A program made the position numbers and the translations under genes. Shown in pieces: positions 24,657-32,823 of a stretch of DNA of 64,000 bases. The notes below the pieces were generated by a model. That model was not told the origin of the DNA. It ran no database searches and saw only the letters and a program-made list of their open reading frames with translations. The stretch is from positions 3,340,001 through 3,404,000 of the forward strand of contig NZ_CP066356.1 of NCBI RefSeq assembly GCF_023278185.1, given 5' to 3'. Each line of letters begins with the position of its first letter. Within the stretch, counting starts at the first letter, position 1. This DNA comes from Bradyrhizobium elkanii USDA 76 (lineage in GTDB: Bacteria; Pseudomonadota; Alphaproteobacteria; Rhizobiales; Xanthobacteraceae).

Positions 24657-25882
24657 CGGGTACGGGGATCATTGACCAGTTTCTGGAGACCTTCACTCGT
24701 TATATCGATAACGGCTTCGGGCTGCTGGGTAGCGAGGTCGGATATCTGGCGACGACCCTTGCCGCGATCGACATCACGCTTGCTGCGTTGTTCTGGAGTT
24801 GGGGAACTGACGAGGACGTGATAGCGCGCCTCGTCAAGAAGACGCTTTTCGTGGGGGTCTTTGCCTACCTCATCGGCAACTGGAACAGCCTGGCGCGCAT
24901 CGTCTTCGAGAGCTTTGCCGGTCTTGGACTGAAAGCGTCAGGCACAAGCCTCTCTGCGGCAGATTTCCTGCGACCGGGAAAGATCGCCCAAGTTGGACTC
25001 GATGCCGGCCGACCGCTACTCGATTCGATCTCGAACCTGATGGGCTACATCAGCTTCTTCGAAAACTTCGTGCAGATCGTTGTTCTCCTGTTTTCATGGG
25101 TCGTGGTGCTACTCGCCTTCTTCATTTTGGCGATCCAACTCTTTGTCACCCTGATCGAGTTCAAGCTCACAACGCTGACCGGCTTCGTGCTCATTCCCTT
25201 TGGGTTGTTTGGCAAGACAGCCTTTGCGGCGGAGCGGGTGTTGGGCAACGTTATATCGTCAGGGATCAAAGTTCTGGTCCTTGCCGTCATCGTTGGCATC
25301 GGCTCGACCCTGTTCTCGCAATTCACCACCGGCTTCGGCGGCGCACAGCCGACCATTGAAGACGCAATGACGCTGGTGCTCGCGGCTCTCTCCTTACTAG
25401 GTCTCGGTATATTCGGGCCGGGTATTGCCAACGGCCTGGTGTCCGGTGGACCGCAACTCGGCGCCGGCGCCGCAATTGGAACTGGCCTTGCTGCTGGCGG
25501 CATTGTTGCGGCGGGCGCGGGTCTTGCCGCCGGCGGAGGTGGCCTCGCTGGCGGCGCGATTGTGGGCGCCGCGCGTAGTGGCGGCGCTGTCATCAGCGGA
25601 GTATCAGCCGCTTACAGGAGCGGCGGCCTTGCCGGCGTCGCGGAGGCCGGCGCTTCAGCTGCTATGAGCCCGTTGCGTCGTGCAGCGGCAGCGCTCGGCG
25701 GAGGTGGGGAAGCCGGCGCGCAGTCCGCGAGCACTTCGGCGGAAGGGCAGCCCGATTGGGCGCGGCGCATGAAGCGTGCCGAGACTATTCGGCACGGCGC
25801 GTCAGCAGCCGGCCACGCGGTTCGCTCCGGCGATCACGGTGGTAGCGGCTCGTCAGTCAATTTGTCCGAAGGGGAGCGCTGA
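24653..25882 (+). CDS. trbL: TrbL, VirB6-like inner-membrane channel protein
   Basis: A 409-residue polytopic protein: an N-terminal periplasmic segment, six or so membrane helices between about residues 30 and 270, then a glycine/alanine-rich stretch and a polar C-terminal tail. Blocks typical of TrbL are DQFLETFTRYIDNGFGLLG and LIEFKLTTLTGFVLIPFGLF. It forms part of the DNA translocation path. It overlaps trbK by ATGA; about 100 non-coding bases follow before trbF. Confidence 0.93.
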   Translation: MTGTGIIDQFLETFTRYIDNGFGLLGSEVGYLATTLAAIDITLAALFWSWGTDEDVIARLVKKTLFVGVFAYLIGNWNSLARIVFESFAGLGLKASGTSLSAADFLRPGKIAQVGLDAGRPLLDSISNLMGYISFFENFVQIVVLLFSWVVVLLAFFILAIQLFVTLIEFKLTTLTGFVLIPFGLFGKTAFAAERVLGNVISSGIKVLVLAVIVGIGSTLFSQFTTGFGGAQPTIEDAMTLVLAALSLLGLGIFGPGIANGLVSGGPQLGAGAAIGTGLAAGGIVAAGAGLAAGGGGLAGGAIVGAARSGGAVISGVSAAYRSGGLAGVAEAGASAAMSPLRRAAAALGGGGEAGAQSASTSAEGQPDWARRMKRAETIRHGASAAGHAVRSGDHGGSGSSVNLSEGER

Positions 25883-25984
25883 CACGTAGCCACTGCGCTT
25901 TCGCCATCCGCTGCGCGGGCGACGACTCAAACGCGGACACCGCACGACTCGAAACTTATCACTTGATCTCAGGGGCAACTATCG

Positions 25985-26668
25985 ATGTTCAAACGACCTT
26001 CCGTACACTACGGGCGCATGCCCGAGCCGATCACGCCTTATCAGAAGGCAGCGCAGGTTTGGGACGAACGCATTGGATCGGCGCGCGTGCAAGCCAAGAA
26101 CTGGCGCCTGATGGCGTTCGGCTGCTTGATGTTATCAGCCAGTCTCGCAGGTAGCCTTGCTTGGCAATCGAGCCAAGGCTCGATCACGCCCTGGGTGGTC
26201 GAAGTCGACCACCTTGGCCAGGCACAAAGAGTTGCGCCGGCCAACATCGACTATCAACCCACTGATGCGCAGATCGCCTACCATATGGCGCGCTTTATCG
26301 AGGATGTCAGAGGTCTGCCGGCCGACGGCATCGTTCTGCGCCAAAATTGGCTCCGGGCCTATGATTTTACGACCGATCGCGGCGCCGCCGCGCTCAACGA
26401 CTACGCGCGCAGCAATGACCCATTTGCCAAGCTGGGTAAGGCGCAAATCTCTGTCGAAGTCTCGAGTGTCATTCGTGCGTCGTCGGAAAGCTTTCGGGTC
26501 GCGTGGACCCAGCACGTCTACGACAACGGCTCGTTGAGTTCGACCGAACGCTGGACTGCAATTCTCTCGATCGTGATCGAGACGCCCCGCGATGCCGAAC
26601 GCCTGCGCAAAAACCCCCTTGGCGTCTATGTCCGCGCCATCAACTGGTCAAAGGAGTTGGGTCAGTGA
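25985..26668 (+). CDS. trbF: TrbF, VirB8-like protein
   Basis: A 227-residue bitopic inner-membrane protein: an N-terminal cytoplasmic stretch ending YQKAAQVWDERIGSARVQ, one membrane helix at about 40-60, and a periplasmic VirB8 domain with ITPWVVEVDHLGQ and ERWTAILSIVIETPRD. It is a core-complex assembly factor. It is the first gene after a 100-base gap in the operon; its stop overlaps the trbG start (GTGA). Confidence 0.93.
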   Translation: MFKRPSVHYGRMPEPITPYQKAAQVWDERIGSARVQAKNWRLMAFGCLMLSASLAGSLAWQSSQGSITPWVVEVDHLGQAQRVAPANIDYQPTDAQIAYHMARFIEDVRGLPADGIVLRQNWLRAYDFTTDRGAAALNDYARSNDPFAKLGKAQISVEVSSVIRASSESFRVAWTQHVYDNGSLSSTERWTAILSIVIETPRDAERLRKNPLGVYVRAINWSKELGQ

Positions 26669-27690
26669 CCAAGACGCCGCATGACGTTCATTCGAACCGC
26701 CCCATCCCGCACAATTCGGCACTGCTGGAATTCGTGGCCGCGAAGCGAACAATTCTGTTGGCTCTCCTGGTCGGTTCCTCGGCGCTCGGTGGGTGCGCGA
26801 CCTACATTCCGCCGGAGATCAGCTATGACGCGGAAGTGCCTCCGTTGCCAGCGGCTCCCGCGCCTTTCGACGACAGATTGCGACCGCTTCACATTCCACC
26901 GCTCTGGAAGCCGGTTCTCGGCGGCAAGTCGGGAGGGAAAGAAGACGCAGAACCGGTGAGCCGGGTTGAGACGGCAAATAGCGCAGCCCGCGTCGAACCG
27001 CGCAAGCGGGGGTATTTCAACGCGGCGCAAATCTACGCCTACAGTCCCGGGGCACTCTATCAGATTTATGCTGCACCGGGGCAGATCACAGATATCGCGC
27101 TCGAGGAGGGAGAACAGTTGACGGGATCGGGGCCGATCGCGGCCGGAGATACTGTACGCTGGGTCGTGGGCGATACCGAGAGCGGGAGCGGCGACACACG
27201 GCGCGTCCATATCCTGGTCAAGCCGACCCGAACTTCGATCGAGACCAACCTGGTGGTCAATACTGACCGACGCACCTACCTGATCGAGCTCCGCTCCCGC
27301 GAACGGCCATACATGCCGTCTGTTGCCTGGTACTATCCGGAAACTGCGCGGGATCGATCGCGTTCGGTCGCCCTGAAGCCCGTTCTTCCGGACCCGGCGC
27401 AGCGCATCTCCCGCTATGCCATCGAAGGGGACAGTCCTCCCTGGCGGCCGCTGGTCGCCTATGACGATGGCCGCAAGGTCTATATCGAATTCCCGCAAGG
27501 CATTGTGCAGGGCGAGATGCCCCCGCTCTTCGTCATCGGTCCAGACGGCAAGACCGAACTCGTCAACTACCGCACCTACGGCAACCTATTGATCGTCGAT
27601 AGGCTGTTTGCTGCCGCCGAACTGCGGCTTGGCGGCGAGCACCAGCAGAGGGTCCGTATTGTGAGGACCGACGGGAGGCCGTCATCATGA
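26665..27690 (+). CDS. trbG: TrbG, VirB9-like core-complex protein (lipoprotein)
   Basis: A 341-residue protein starting with GTG at 26665, which overlaps the trbF stop as GTGA. After a polar N-terminal 27 residues a hydrophobic segment leads to a lipobox LGGC. The VirB9/CagX domain follows, with YSPGALYQIYAAPGQITDIA and SVAWYYPE. The C-terminal domain binds the outer-membrane part of the channel. It overlaps trbI by ATGA. Confidence 0.93.
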   Translation: MTKTPHDVHSNRPIPHNSALLEFVAAKRTILLALLVGSSALGGCATYIPPEISYDAEVPPLPAAPAPFDDRLRPLHIPPLWKPVLGGKSGGKEDAEPVSRVETANSAARVEPRKRGYFNAAQIYAYSPGALYQIYAAPGQITDIALEEGEQLTGSGPIAAGDTVRWVVGDTESGSGDTRRVHILVKPTRTSIETNLVVNTDRRTYLIELRSRERPYMPSVAWYYPETARDRSRSVALKPVLPDPAQRISRYAIEGDSPPWRPLVAYDDGRKVYIEFPQGIVQGEMPPLFVIGPDGKTELVNYRTYGNLLIVDRLFAAAELRLGGEHQQRVRIVRTDGRPSS

Positions 27691-28895
27691 ACACTCGGAA
27701 TGTAAACGATCACGAGCAAGCAGTTCCGCCGGAGACACAAGGGGAGCAGTCCGAAAGCTTCCGCTTGAGAGCAGAGCATCCACGCGTGACGCGGTTGTCG
27801 CGGAAGGTCTTGGCCGGCGCAAGCGCGGTTGCCCTGCTTGTCATCGGTGGAGCGGTGCTGTGGTCGCTGCAGCACAATCGCTCCCGTAATCAGGCGGCCA
27901 ATGAGCTTTACAGTACCGACCACCACAATGTTGCCGACGGTATTACGACGCTGCCGAAGGACTATGCTGGCCTTCCGCGCCAGCCCATCCCGCAACTCGG
28001 TCCGCCGCTCCCCGGGGACCTCGGTCGACCGATCCTTGCCGCTCAAGGCCAGTTGCCGACGAGCGGCGCTGATCCGGACCAGCAACGCCGGGATCAAGAG
28101 ACCGAGGCAGCCCGCATCAGCCATTTGTTCGCTGCGACCAATGGACGAGAAGTCCGTCCGCCCGCCGCGGCGGTTGGAAGTGACCGCGTCGTGCCAGCGA
28201 GCGCAACGAGCACCGGCGATGACGGATCTGCGCAGAACGGCCAGGACCGCAAGCTTGCCTTCGTGAACGCCTCTGCGGACCGTCGTACGGTCAGCCCTGA
28301 CCGCATCACCAAGCCAGCTTCACCGTATATCGTGCAGGCTGGGACGGTCATTCCGGGAGCTCTGATCACAGGGATTAGATCGGATCTCCCAGGCCAAATT
28401 ACCGCGCAGGTGACCGAAAACGTCTTTGATACGCCGACCGGCCGCTTTCTGCTTGTGCCTCAGGGAGCGCGTCTGATCGGCGTCTACGATAGCCAGGTCA
28501 CTTTCGGTCAGTCCCGCGTCCTACTCGTCTGGACCCGCCTGATCATGCCGAATGGACGTTCCATCGTTCTCGAGCGGCAACCCGGCGCTGACGCTGCCGG
28601 ATACGCAGGCCTCGAAGATCAGGTTGATAATCACTGGGGTGAGCTGTTCAAGGCTGCGGCACTATCGACGTTTTTGGCGGTCGGGACCGAACTGGGGGCG
28701 GGTTCGGACACCAACAGCAACGACAGCGCAATTATCCAGGCATTGCGACACGGCGCCTCGGATTCACTGAACCAGACCGGGCAGCAGGTAGTTCGGCGCA
28801 GCCTCAACATCCAGCCCACTCTCACCGTGCGACCTGGCTTTCCGGTTCGCGTCATCGTCAATCGAGATCTCATACTTGTGCCATACGGAGTGTAA
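27687..28895 (+). CDS. trbI: TrbI, VirB10-like energy-sensing core protein
   Basis: A 402-residue VirB10 family protein: a cytoplasmic N-terminus, one membrane helix at about 45-65, a proline/glutamine-rich linker, then the VirB10 domain from about 210 with YIVQAGTVIPGALITGI, TGRFLLVPQGARLIGVYDS and the ending GFPVRVIVNRDLIL. It spans both membranes and links ATPases to the outer pore. It overlaps trbG; DUF2274 follows after 4 bases. Confidence 0.95.
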   Translation: MNTRNVNDHEQAVPPETQGEQSESFRLRAEHPRVTRLSRKVLAGASAVALLVIGGAVLWSLQHNRSRNQAANELYSTDHHNVADGITTLPKDYAGLPRQPIPQLGPPLPGDLGRPILAAQGQLPTSGADPDQQRRDQETEAARISHLFAATNGREVRPPAAAVGSDRVVPASATSTGDDGSAQNGQDRKLAFVNASADRRTVSPDRITKPASPYIVQAGTVIPGALITGIRSDLPGQITAQVTENVFDTPTGRFLLVPQGARLIGVYDSQVTFGQSRVLLVWTRLIMPNGRSIVLERQPGADAAGYAGLEDQVDNHWGELFKAAALSTFLAVGTELGAGSDTNSNDSAIIQALRHGASDSLNQTGQQVVRRSLNIQPTLTVRPGFPVRVIVNRDLILVPYGV

Positions 28896-28899
28896 CGGC

Positions 28900-29145
28900 A
28901 TGCCCAAGCTTAAAATAGCAGCACTGCCGGACGACAAGCCGGTCAAGGTCGCCGCAGAACTTCCGGCATCAGTGCATCGGGATCTCGTCGCCTATGCAGA
29001 GGCCTTGGCAAGCGAAAGTGGGCAGCGCATCGATCCGGCGAAATTGATCGCACCGATGCTAGCTCGCTTTATGGCCACAGACCGCGGATTTGCAAAGGCG
29101 AGACGAGCCGGTCACCCCTCGAGAGCCGGCGGAAGCGAGGGATAG
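28900..29145 (+). CDS. DUF2274 family protein, last gene of the trb operon
   Basis: An 81-residue DUF2274 protein, MPKLKIAALPDDKPVKV then LPASVHRDLVAYAEAL and RIDPAKLIAPMLARFMATDR. It looks like a small DNA-binding protein of ribbon-helix-helix type, a constant partner of trbI on alphaproteobacterial ICEs. Its 3' end overlaps the 3' end of the convergent LysR gene by 34 bases, so the two messages are antisense to each other there. Confidence 0.88.
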   Translation: MPKLKIAALPDDKPVKVAAELPASVHRDLVAYAEALASESGQRIDPAKLIAPMLARFMATDRGFAKARRAGHPSRAGGSEG

Positions 29146-30077
29146 CGCTCTGCCAACAGATTGAGGAAACGGTTTAGAGCCGGATTTTCATTGTCGTCGC
29201 GCCAATGCGCAAAGAAGTCTACCCGGCTAGGTCCTGTCCCGTCGTGCAATTCCCGGTACACAAGCCCAGCGAAACTTGCGCCGATATCCGATTCCATCAC
29301 CAGACTGAGCCCCATGCCCATACTCGTCAGATTTTTGATAATGCCGCGGCTTACGTCGTGGCGCTCTACTGCGGGCCGGTCGTCAGGTGAGGCGAGCTTC
29401 GAAATCAGGAGATCCTCGAGTTCGCGTCCAGGATCAATCTTGCTTAGAAGTATCTTTTCGTTGCGCAAATCGGCCCAATAGATGATCTCGCGTGCCGCTA
29501 GGTGGTGATCCTGAGGCAACGAGATCAAGATGCGCTCGCTCCACAGCAGTAGTGATTTGACGTCCAGACAAGCCAGACGTCCAGGGCTAACGACGACGTC
29601 GACGGTCCCGTTACGCAGCGCGGTCATCAGATGAAAGCGAGAGCGCTCCATCGTTGCCAATTCGATCTGCGGGAGCAGCTTCTTAAATTCACCTATCGTC
29701 GCTCGCAAATTGCCGGTGGACACGGACGTGTAGAAGCCAATAACAAGATGGCCAGTATCGCCGCGACCACCGGACCTCCCGGTTTCGACGAGTATGTCGA
29801 CCTGTTCCAGGATCAGCCGCGCAATTCGCAAAACCGCTTGGCCAGCGATAGTGGGCTTGATTCCTCCGCTGGAGCGCTCGAATAGTGAAGTCCCAACCAG
29901 ATATTCAAGCTGACCGATGGATCGGCTCAGGACAGTGTGCTTGATCGAAAGGACATCAGCAGCTCGTCGAAAGCTCCCGTAGTCGCTGGCAACCACAGCG
30001 AATCGAAGCTGTTGCAGGTCAATCGCGCTCGCTGTGCCACGTCGATTGTTTCTAATCTCAATTCCCGTCATGTTCAT
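29112..30077 (-). CDS. LysR family transcriptional regulator
   Basis: About 321 residues from the ATG at 30077 (the next ATG, 30071, is as likely; an upstream start at 30185 would overlap luxI and is unlikely). The winged helix-turn-helix at about residues 18-75 contains LQQLRFAVVASDYGSFRRAA and LSRSIGQLEYLVGTSLFER; the C-terminal two thirds is a substrate-binding type sensor domain. Its place between the trb operon and the AHL genes suggests control of transfer. In the Azorhizobium ICE a LysR regulator (AhaR) links plant flavonoids to transfer; whether this gene is its counterpart cannot be told here. Confidence 0.85.
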   Translation of the reverse strand: MNMTGIEIRNNRRGTASAIDLQQLRFAVVASDYGSFRRAADVLSIKHTVLSRSIGQLEYLVGTSLFERSSGGIKPTIAGQAVLRIARLILEQVDILVETGRSGGRGDTGHLVIGFYTSVSTGNLRATIGEFKKLLPQIELATMERSRFHLMTALRNGTVDVVVSPGRLACLDVKSLLLWSERILISLPQDHHLAAREIIYWADLRNEKILLSKIDPGRELEDLLISKLASPDDRPAVERHDVSRGIIKNLTSMGMGLSLVMESDIGASFAGLVYRELHDGTGPSRVDFFAHWRDDNENPALNRFLNLLAERYPSLPPALEG

Positions 30078-30154
30078 CGCCAGTGGGCATACCGCAAGAC
30101 ACGGTGTCCCGCTTAGGGCGAAGACACGCATATTGCTTCTTGGCATGGATCGTT

Positions 30155-30787
30155 CTAGGCGGCTGCGGAGATTACTGGTGTCCAAAGGACCGGCGCCGAG
30201 AGGCCGCCGGCCTTACGAAGGCTGGCTAGAGTATCGCGAGAAATATCGAGGTAACCGGCCACGGCCAAAGTATTGCCAATCGTGGAAGGATTGCAAATAC
30301 GTCGCAGGGGCCAGCCAGATCGTCGGAGGATTCTCTCCATTCTGACATCCGTAACGGTAAGAATATCCGTGAGCTGCCGTGAAAGCCCGAACTCGACCAT
30401 TCCAGCAAATAGCTCGTAGGTCGCGAGGGCTATGCCGCAAGCCCCTTTCGGAGCATCGTTAGGGACGTCAGTTGCGAATCGACTACTTTCCCAAACGAGA
30501 GGAGTCGATGGCGCGGGTCGGCCTTCAAGGAGCGCTGGAAAGGTGTCGCGAAGCATGGTCGGGCCAAGAGTTGGAAGCAGGCGAACGGAACCATGCACTT
30601 GGCCGCTTTCATCTACCTGGATTAGATAGTCAGGATGCAGCGCGTCGAATTCGTCGATCTCCATGTCGCTGCTGGTTTCAACTTCCCATGCCATGCGCAG
30701 TTTGAAGACACGATGCCGCAACCGATGCATCTCAACGAGGGTGTCGGAAAGCTCTCCGTACGAAGGTGGTGTGATCAACTGGATCAT
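30155..30787 (-). CDS. traI: LuxI-type acyl-homoserine lactone synthase (TraI-like)
   Basis: A 210-residue autoinducer synthase. Conserved positions are visible: RLRHRVFKLRMAWEV (Arg and Phe/Trp of the active site), MEIDEFDALHPDYLI (acidic pair), GSVRLLPT, MLRDTFP and WESSRFA. It makes the AHL signal from SAM and acyl-ACP; chain length cannot be read. It lies downstream of the luxR gene on the same strand, with a lux-box-like dyad 60 bases before its start. In R7A, TraI1 and TraR switch on ICE transfer, and the rest of that circuit is present at 8.3-10.4 kb. Confidence 0.93.
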   Translation of the reverse strand: MIQLITPPSYGELSDTLVEMHRLRHRVFKLRMAWEVETSSDMEIDEFDALHPDYLIQVDESGQVHGSVRLLPTLGPTMLRDTFPALLEGRPAPSTPLVWESSRFATDVPNDAPKGACGIALATYELFAGMVEFGLSRQLTDILTVTDVRMERILRRSGWPLRRICNPSTIGNTLAVAGYLDISRDTLASLRKAGGLSAPVLWTPVISAAA

Positions 30788-30846
30788 AATCCCTCCAGTA
30801 GTGTTGAATAGCCTTCGTTGAAGCGCGATTATCGCCTCAAATCATC

Positions 30847-30862
30847 ACCTGTAGTTGTAGGG
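30847..30862. promoter_or_regulatory. Candidate lux/tra box upstream of luxI
   Basis: ACCTGTAGTTGTAGGG is an imperfect dyad (CCT..A..T..AGG). Its centre lies about 68 bases upstream of the luxI start, a fitting place for LuxR-type activation. It is followed by a G-rich run and lies just beyond the luxR stop codon. Confidence 0.45.
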
Positions 30863-30872
30863 GGGAGGCACC

Positions 30873-31601
30873 CTAATTTTGCTTTTTTCTATTTGCAGCC
30901 GCCAAGTGTGTTACCGCCTGCGCGATTGTGCGAACGCCGAGCTTTTCCTTCGCATTCTCTAAGTAATACGCAACTGTGTTGCGCGAGATACCGAGAATGC
31001 AGCCGGTTTCCCAAGAGCTCTTTCCTCGAGCCGCCCACTCCAAACATTCTACTTCGCGGCGCGATAGCCGAATTCCGTCAAGACCACGTTCGTTTCCGAG
31101 CTTGCGACGAACGTGAGCATGAAAATACATCGCCATGAGTTGAAGGACACGCGTGTGCGAATCAATGCATTTCTCGAATTGTGGCCGGCTCTCGTCAGTA
31201 GCGAAAGTCAATGCGGAGATTGGTCCATGCCCATCGTGGATCGGCACCGTGAAGCCGAACCGGATTCCGCATTGCGCGGCTTCATCGAATAGACGCCGCT
31301 GCTCTTTTGAACTGGTTTGTGATCGAAAATCGATTCCCCATCGAAAAGGCTCCGGGCTCTGAAGGGCTTCTCGAATGACGGGATCAATGACTTGGTATTT
31401 CTTATCTAGATAATGGGTCGTCCATCGCGTTGGATATGTTGAGATAAGTCGGGGCTTCCTGTCTTCTTCGCTCTGGAGAGCGAGATAAGCGAAACACGAT
31501 AGGTCCAAAGCCGATGCTGTTTCCGCCAGAGCGTTGGAGAAGCCTTCGGCATCTTCGGCGCTGACTATTGCATCAATGAATTGTTGGAAGACCCGATGCA
31601 T
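30873..31601 (-). CDS. traR: LuxR-type quorum-sensing regulator (TraR-like)
   Basis: A 242-residue LuxR regulator. The N-terminal autoinducer domain has the conserved aromatic and acidic positions in TRWTTHYLDKKYQVIDPVI and FRWGIDF. The C-terminal helix-turn-helix contains LSRREVECLEWAARGKSSWE and LGISRNTVAYYLENAKEKLG. It should bind the AHL made by the adjacent LuxI and activate luxI and, by analogy with R7A TraR, the fseA promoter. QseM-like protein at 8.8 kb would be its antiactivator. Confidence 0.92.
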   Translation of the reverse strand: MHRVFQQFIDAIVSAEDAEGFSNALAETASALDLSCFAYLALQSEEDRKPRLISTYPTRWTTHYLDKKYQVIDPVIREALQSPEPFRWGIDFRSQTSSKEQRRLFDEAAQCGIRFGFTVPIHDGHGPISALTFATDESRPQFEKCIDSHTRVLQLMAMYFHAHVRRKLGNERGLDGIRLSRREVECLEWAARGKSSWETGCILGISRNTVAYYLENAKEKLGVRTIAQAVTHLAAANRKKQN

Positions 31602-31893
31602 ATGGCTTTCCCTTAGACCGGTATGCGCAGAAGCCTTGTAGGCGACTCACCGTAGCGTCGTCGCGGTGCTGCGCTTGAGGATACCTGGCCCGCCGGACCT
31701 AAGGGAAAGCCTGCTAACATCAAGCACCACACGCCTCCGTAGCTAGCGCCGAAGGAAATTAGGCAAAACCTGGCCTGTGCGGGACGCGCCTCACAGTGCG
31801 ATCTCTCATGTGCAGCCATAGCTAATGCGTGGGATTCTGCGGCCGCGAGGACCGTCTGATCGATAGGGTTTGCGCCGGCAGGACAGGTGTAGA
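31602..31893. other. Intergenic between luxR and tetR, nothing recognised
   Basis: About 290 bases. No convincing gene, tRNA or repeat was seen. It is the upstream region of luxR and separates the transfer genes from the catabolic cluster. Confidence 0.4.
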
Positions 31894-32493
31894 TCAGAGG
31901 TCGCCGCGGCCGAGCAGCGCGTGCAGCGCGGCCTGCCGCATAGTGGAGAAGATCGACTCCTCGTCGAGGCCCTTCCTAAGCGTCGCAGCGGTGTTGAGCA
32001 TGGAGAACACGGCCTGGGTCAGCAGTCGTGCCTCGGGTTCGGACAGGTCGGGCCGCAGCGGGATTATCACGGAAATCCATTCTTCGGCGTACAACGCCAT
32101 CTCGCGCCGGATCCGTCTGTGGTCGTGTTCAGGAAGAGCGTGCTCGTTCTTGGTGAAGATCAGCGTGCTTGGTGGTCCTTTAAGGATCAACCGGATGTGC
32201 GACTCGACCATCGCTATCATGGCGGCCTTTGGGTCCTTCGTCGTCTCCGCGATCCGTTTCGCAACCTCGTGCACGATCTGCGTCGGTTCCTCCAGAACCG
32301 CGATCAGGACTGCCTGCTTGTTCTGGAAGTGGCGATACAATCCAGGACCAGTGATGCCGGCGCGCGCAGCGATCATTTCAACTGTGACCGCGTCGTATGA
32401 GTGCTGCAGGAAGAGCTCAGCAGCGACCGCGATCAACTGCTCGCGCCGCCCGCTGCTGTATGCCCGCTTGATCGGTAATGGCTGAATATTCAT
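31894..32493 (-). CDS. TetR family regulator of the catabolic cluster
   Basis: About 199 residues from the ATG at 32493; an in-frame start at 32622 would add 43 residues of doubtful sequence. The N-terminal helix-turn-helix is clear: GRREQLIAVAAELFLQHSYD, VTVEMIAARAGITGPGLYRH, then FQNKQAVLIAVLE. The C-terminal ligand domain is variable, as usual. It is divergent from the monooxygenase gene at 32824 and therefore the likely repressor of that cluster, released by a pathway substrate or CoA ester. Confidence 0.88.
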   Translation of the reverse strand: MNIQPLPIKRAYSSGRREQLIAVAAELFLQHSYDAVTVEMIAARAGITGPGLYRHFQNKQAVLIAVLEEPTQIVHEVAKRIAETTKDPKAAMIAMVESHIRLILKGPPSTLIFTKNEHALPEHDHRRIRREMALYAEEWISVIIPLRPDLSEPEARLLTQAVFSMLNTAATLRKGLDEESIFSTMRQAALHALLGRGDL

Positions 32494-32823
32494 TGAGGCG
32501 CACCGTACCACGTGGCGGCCGCGAAGCACCGTGTCATCCCGCGCGCCAGCATCGTCTGTCCCGGGCTCAATGAATGGATCATGTGAACATCTCATTTCAT
32601 CCTCATGTAAATATGTATTCACTTTTCTGGGCCGTCGCCAGATCGCTAGGCGAGGGGCTGAATATTTTCCATCGCGCGCTTATCAGGAATTATGCGGGTT
32701 TTGAAGCAAATACCGCAAAGAACGGTTCTAGATGGTCGACGCCGAAAGGTTGTTGACAGGACGCAATTGCTGATCATAAAGTTAGTGTAGATTAACATTG
32801 AAGGTGCGGAGGAGGCACAACGC
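32494..32823. promoter_or_regulatory. Divergent promoter region tetR / LLM monooxygenase
   Basis: About 330 bases, AT-richer than its surroundings near 32600-32800, as expected for two divergent promoters. GGAGGAGG at 32808-32815 is a strong ribosome site for the monooxygenase gene. No operator dyad could be fixed with confidence. Confidence 0.45.

Noticed and set aside
31613..31819. Short minus-strand frame between luxR and tetR
   Set aside because: No recognisable product, composition-driven, no ribosome site.
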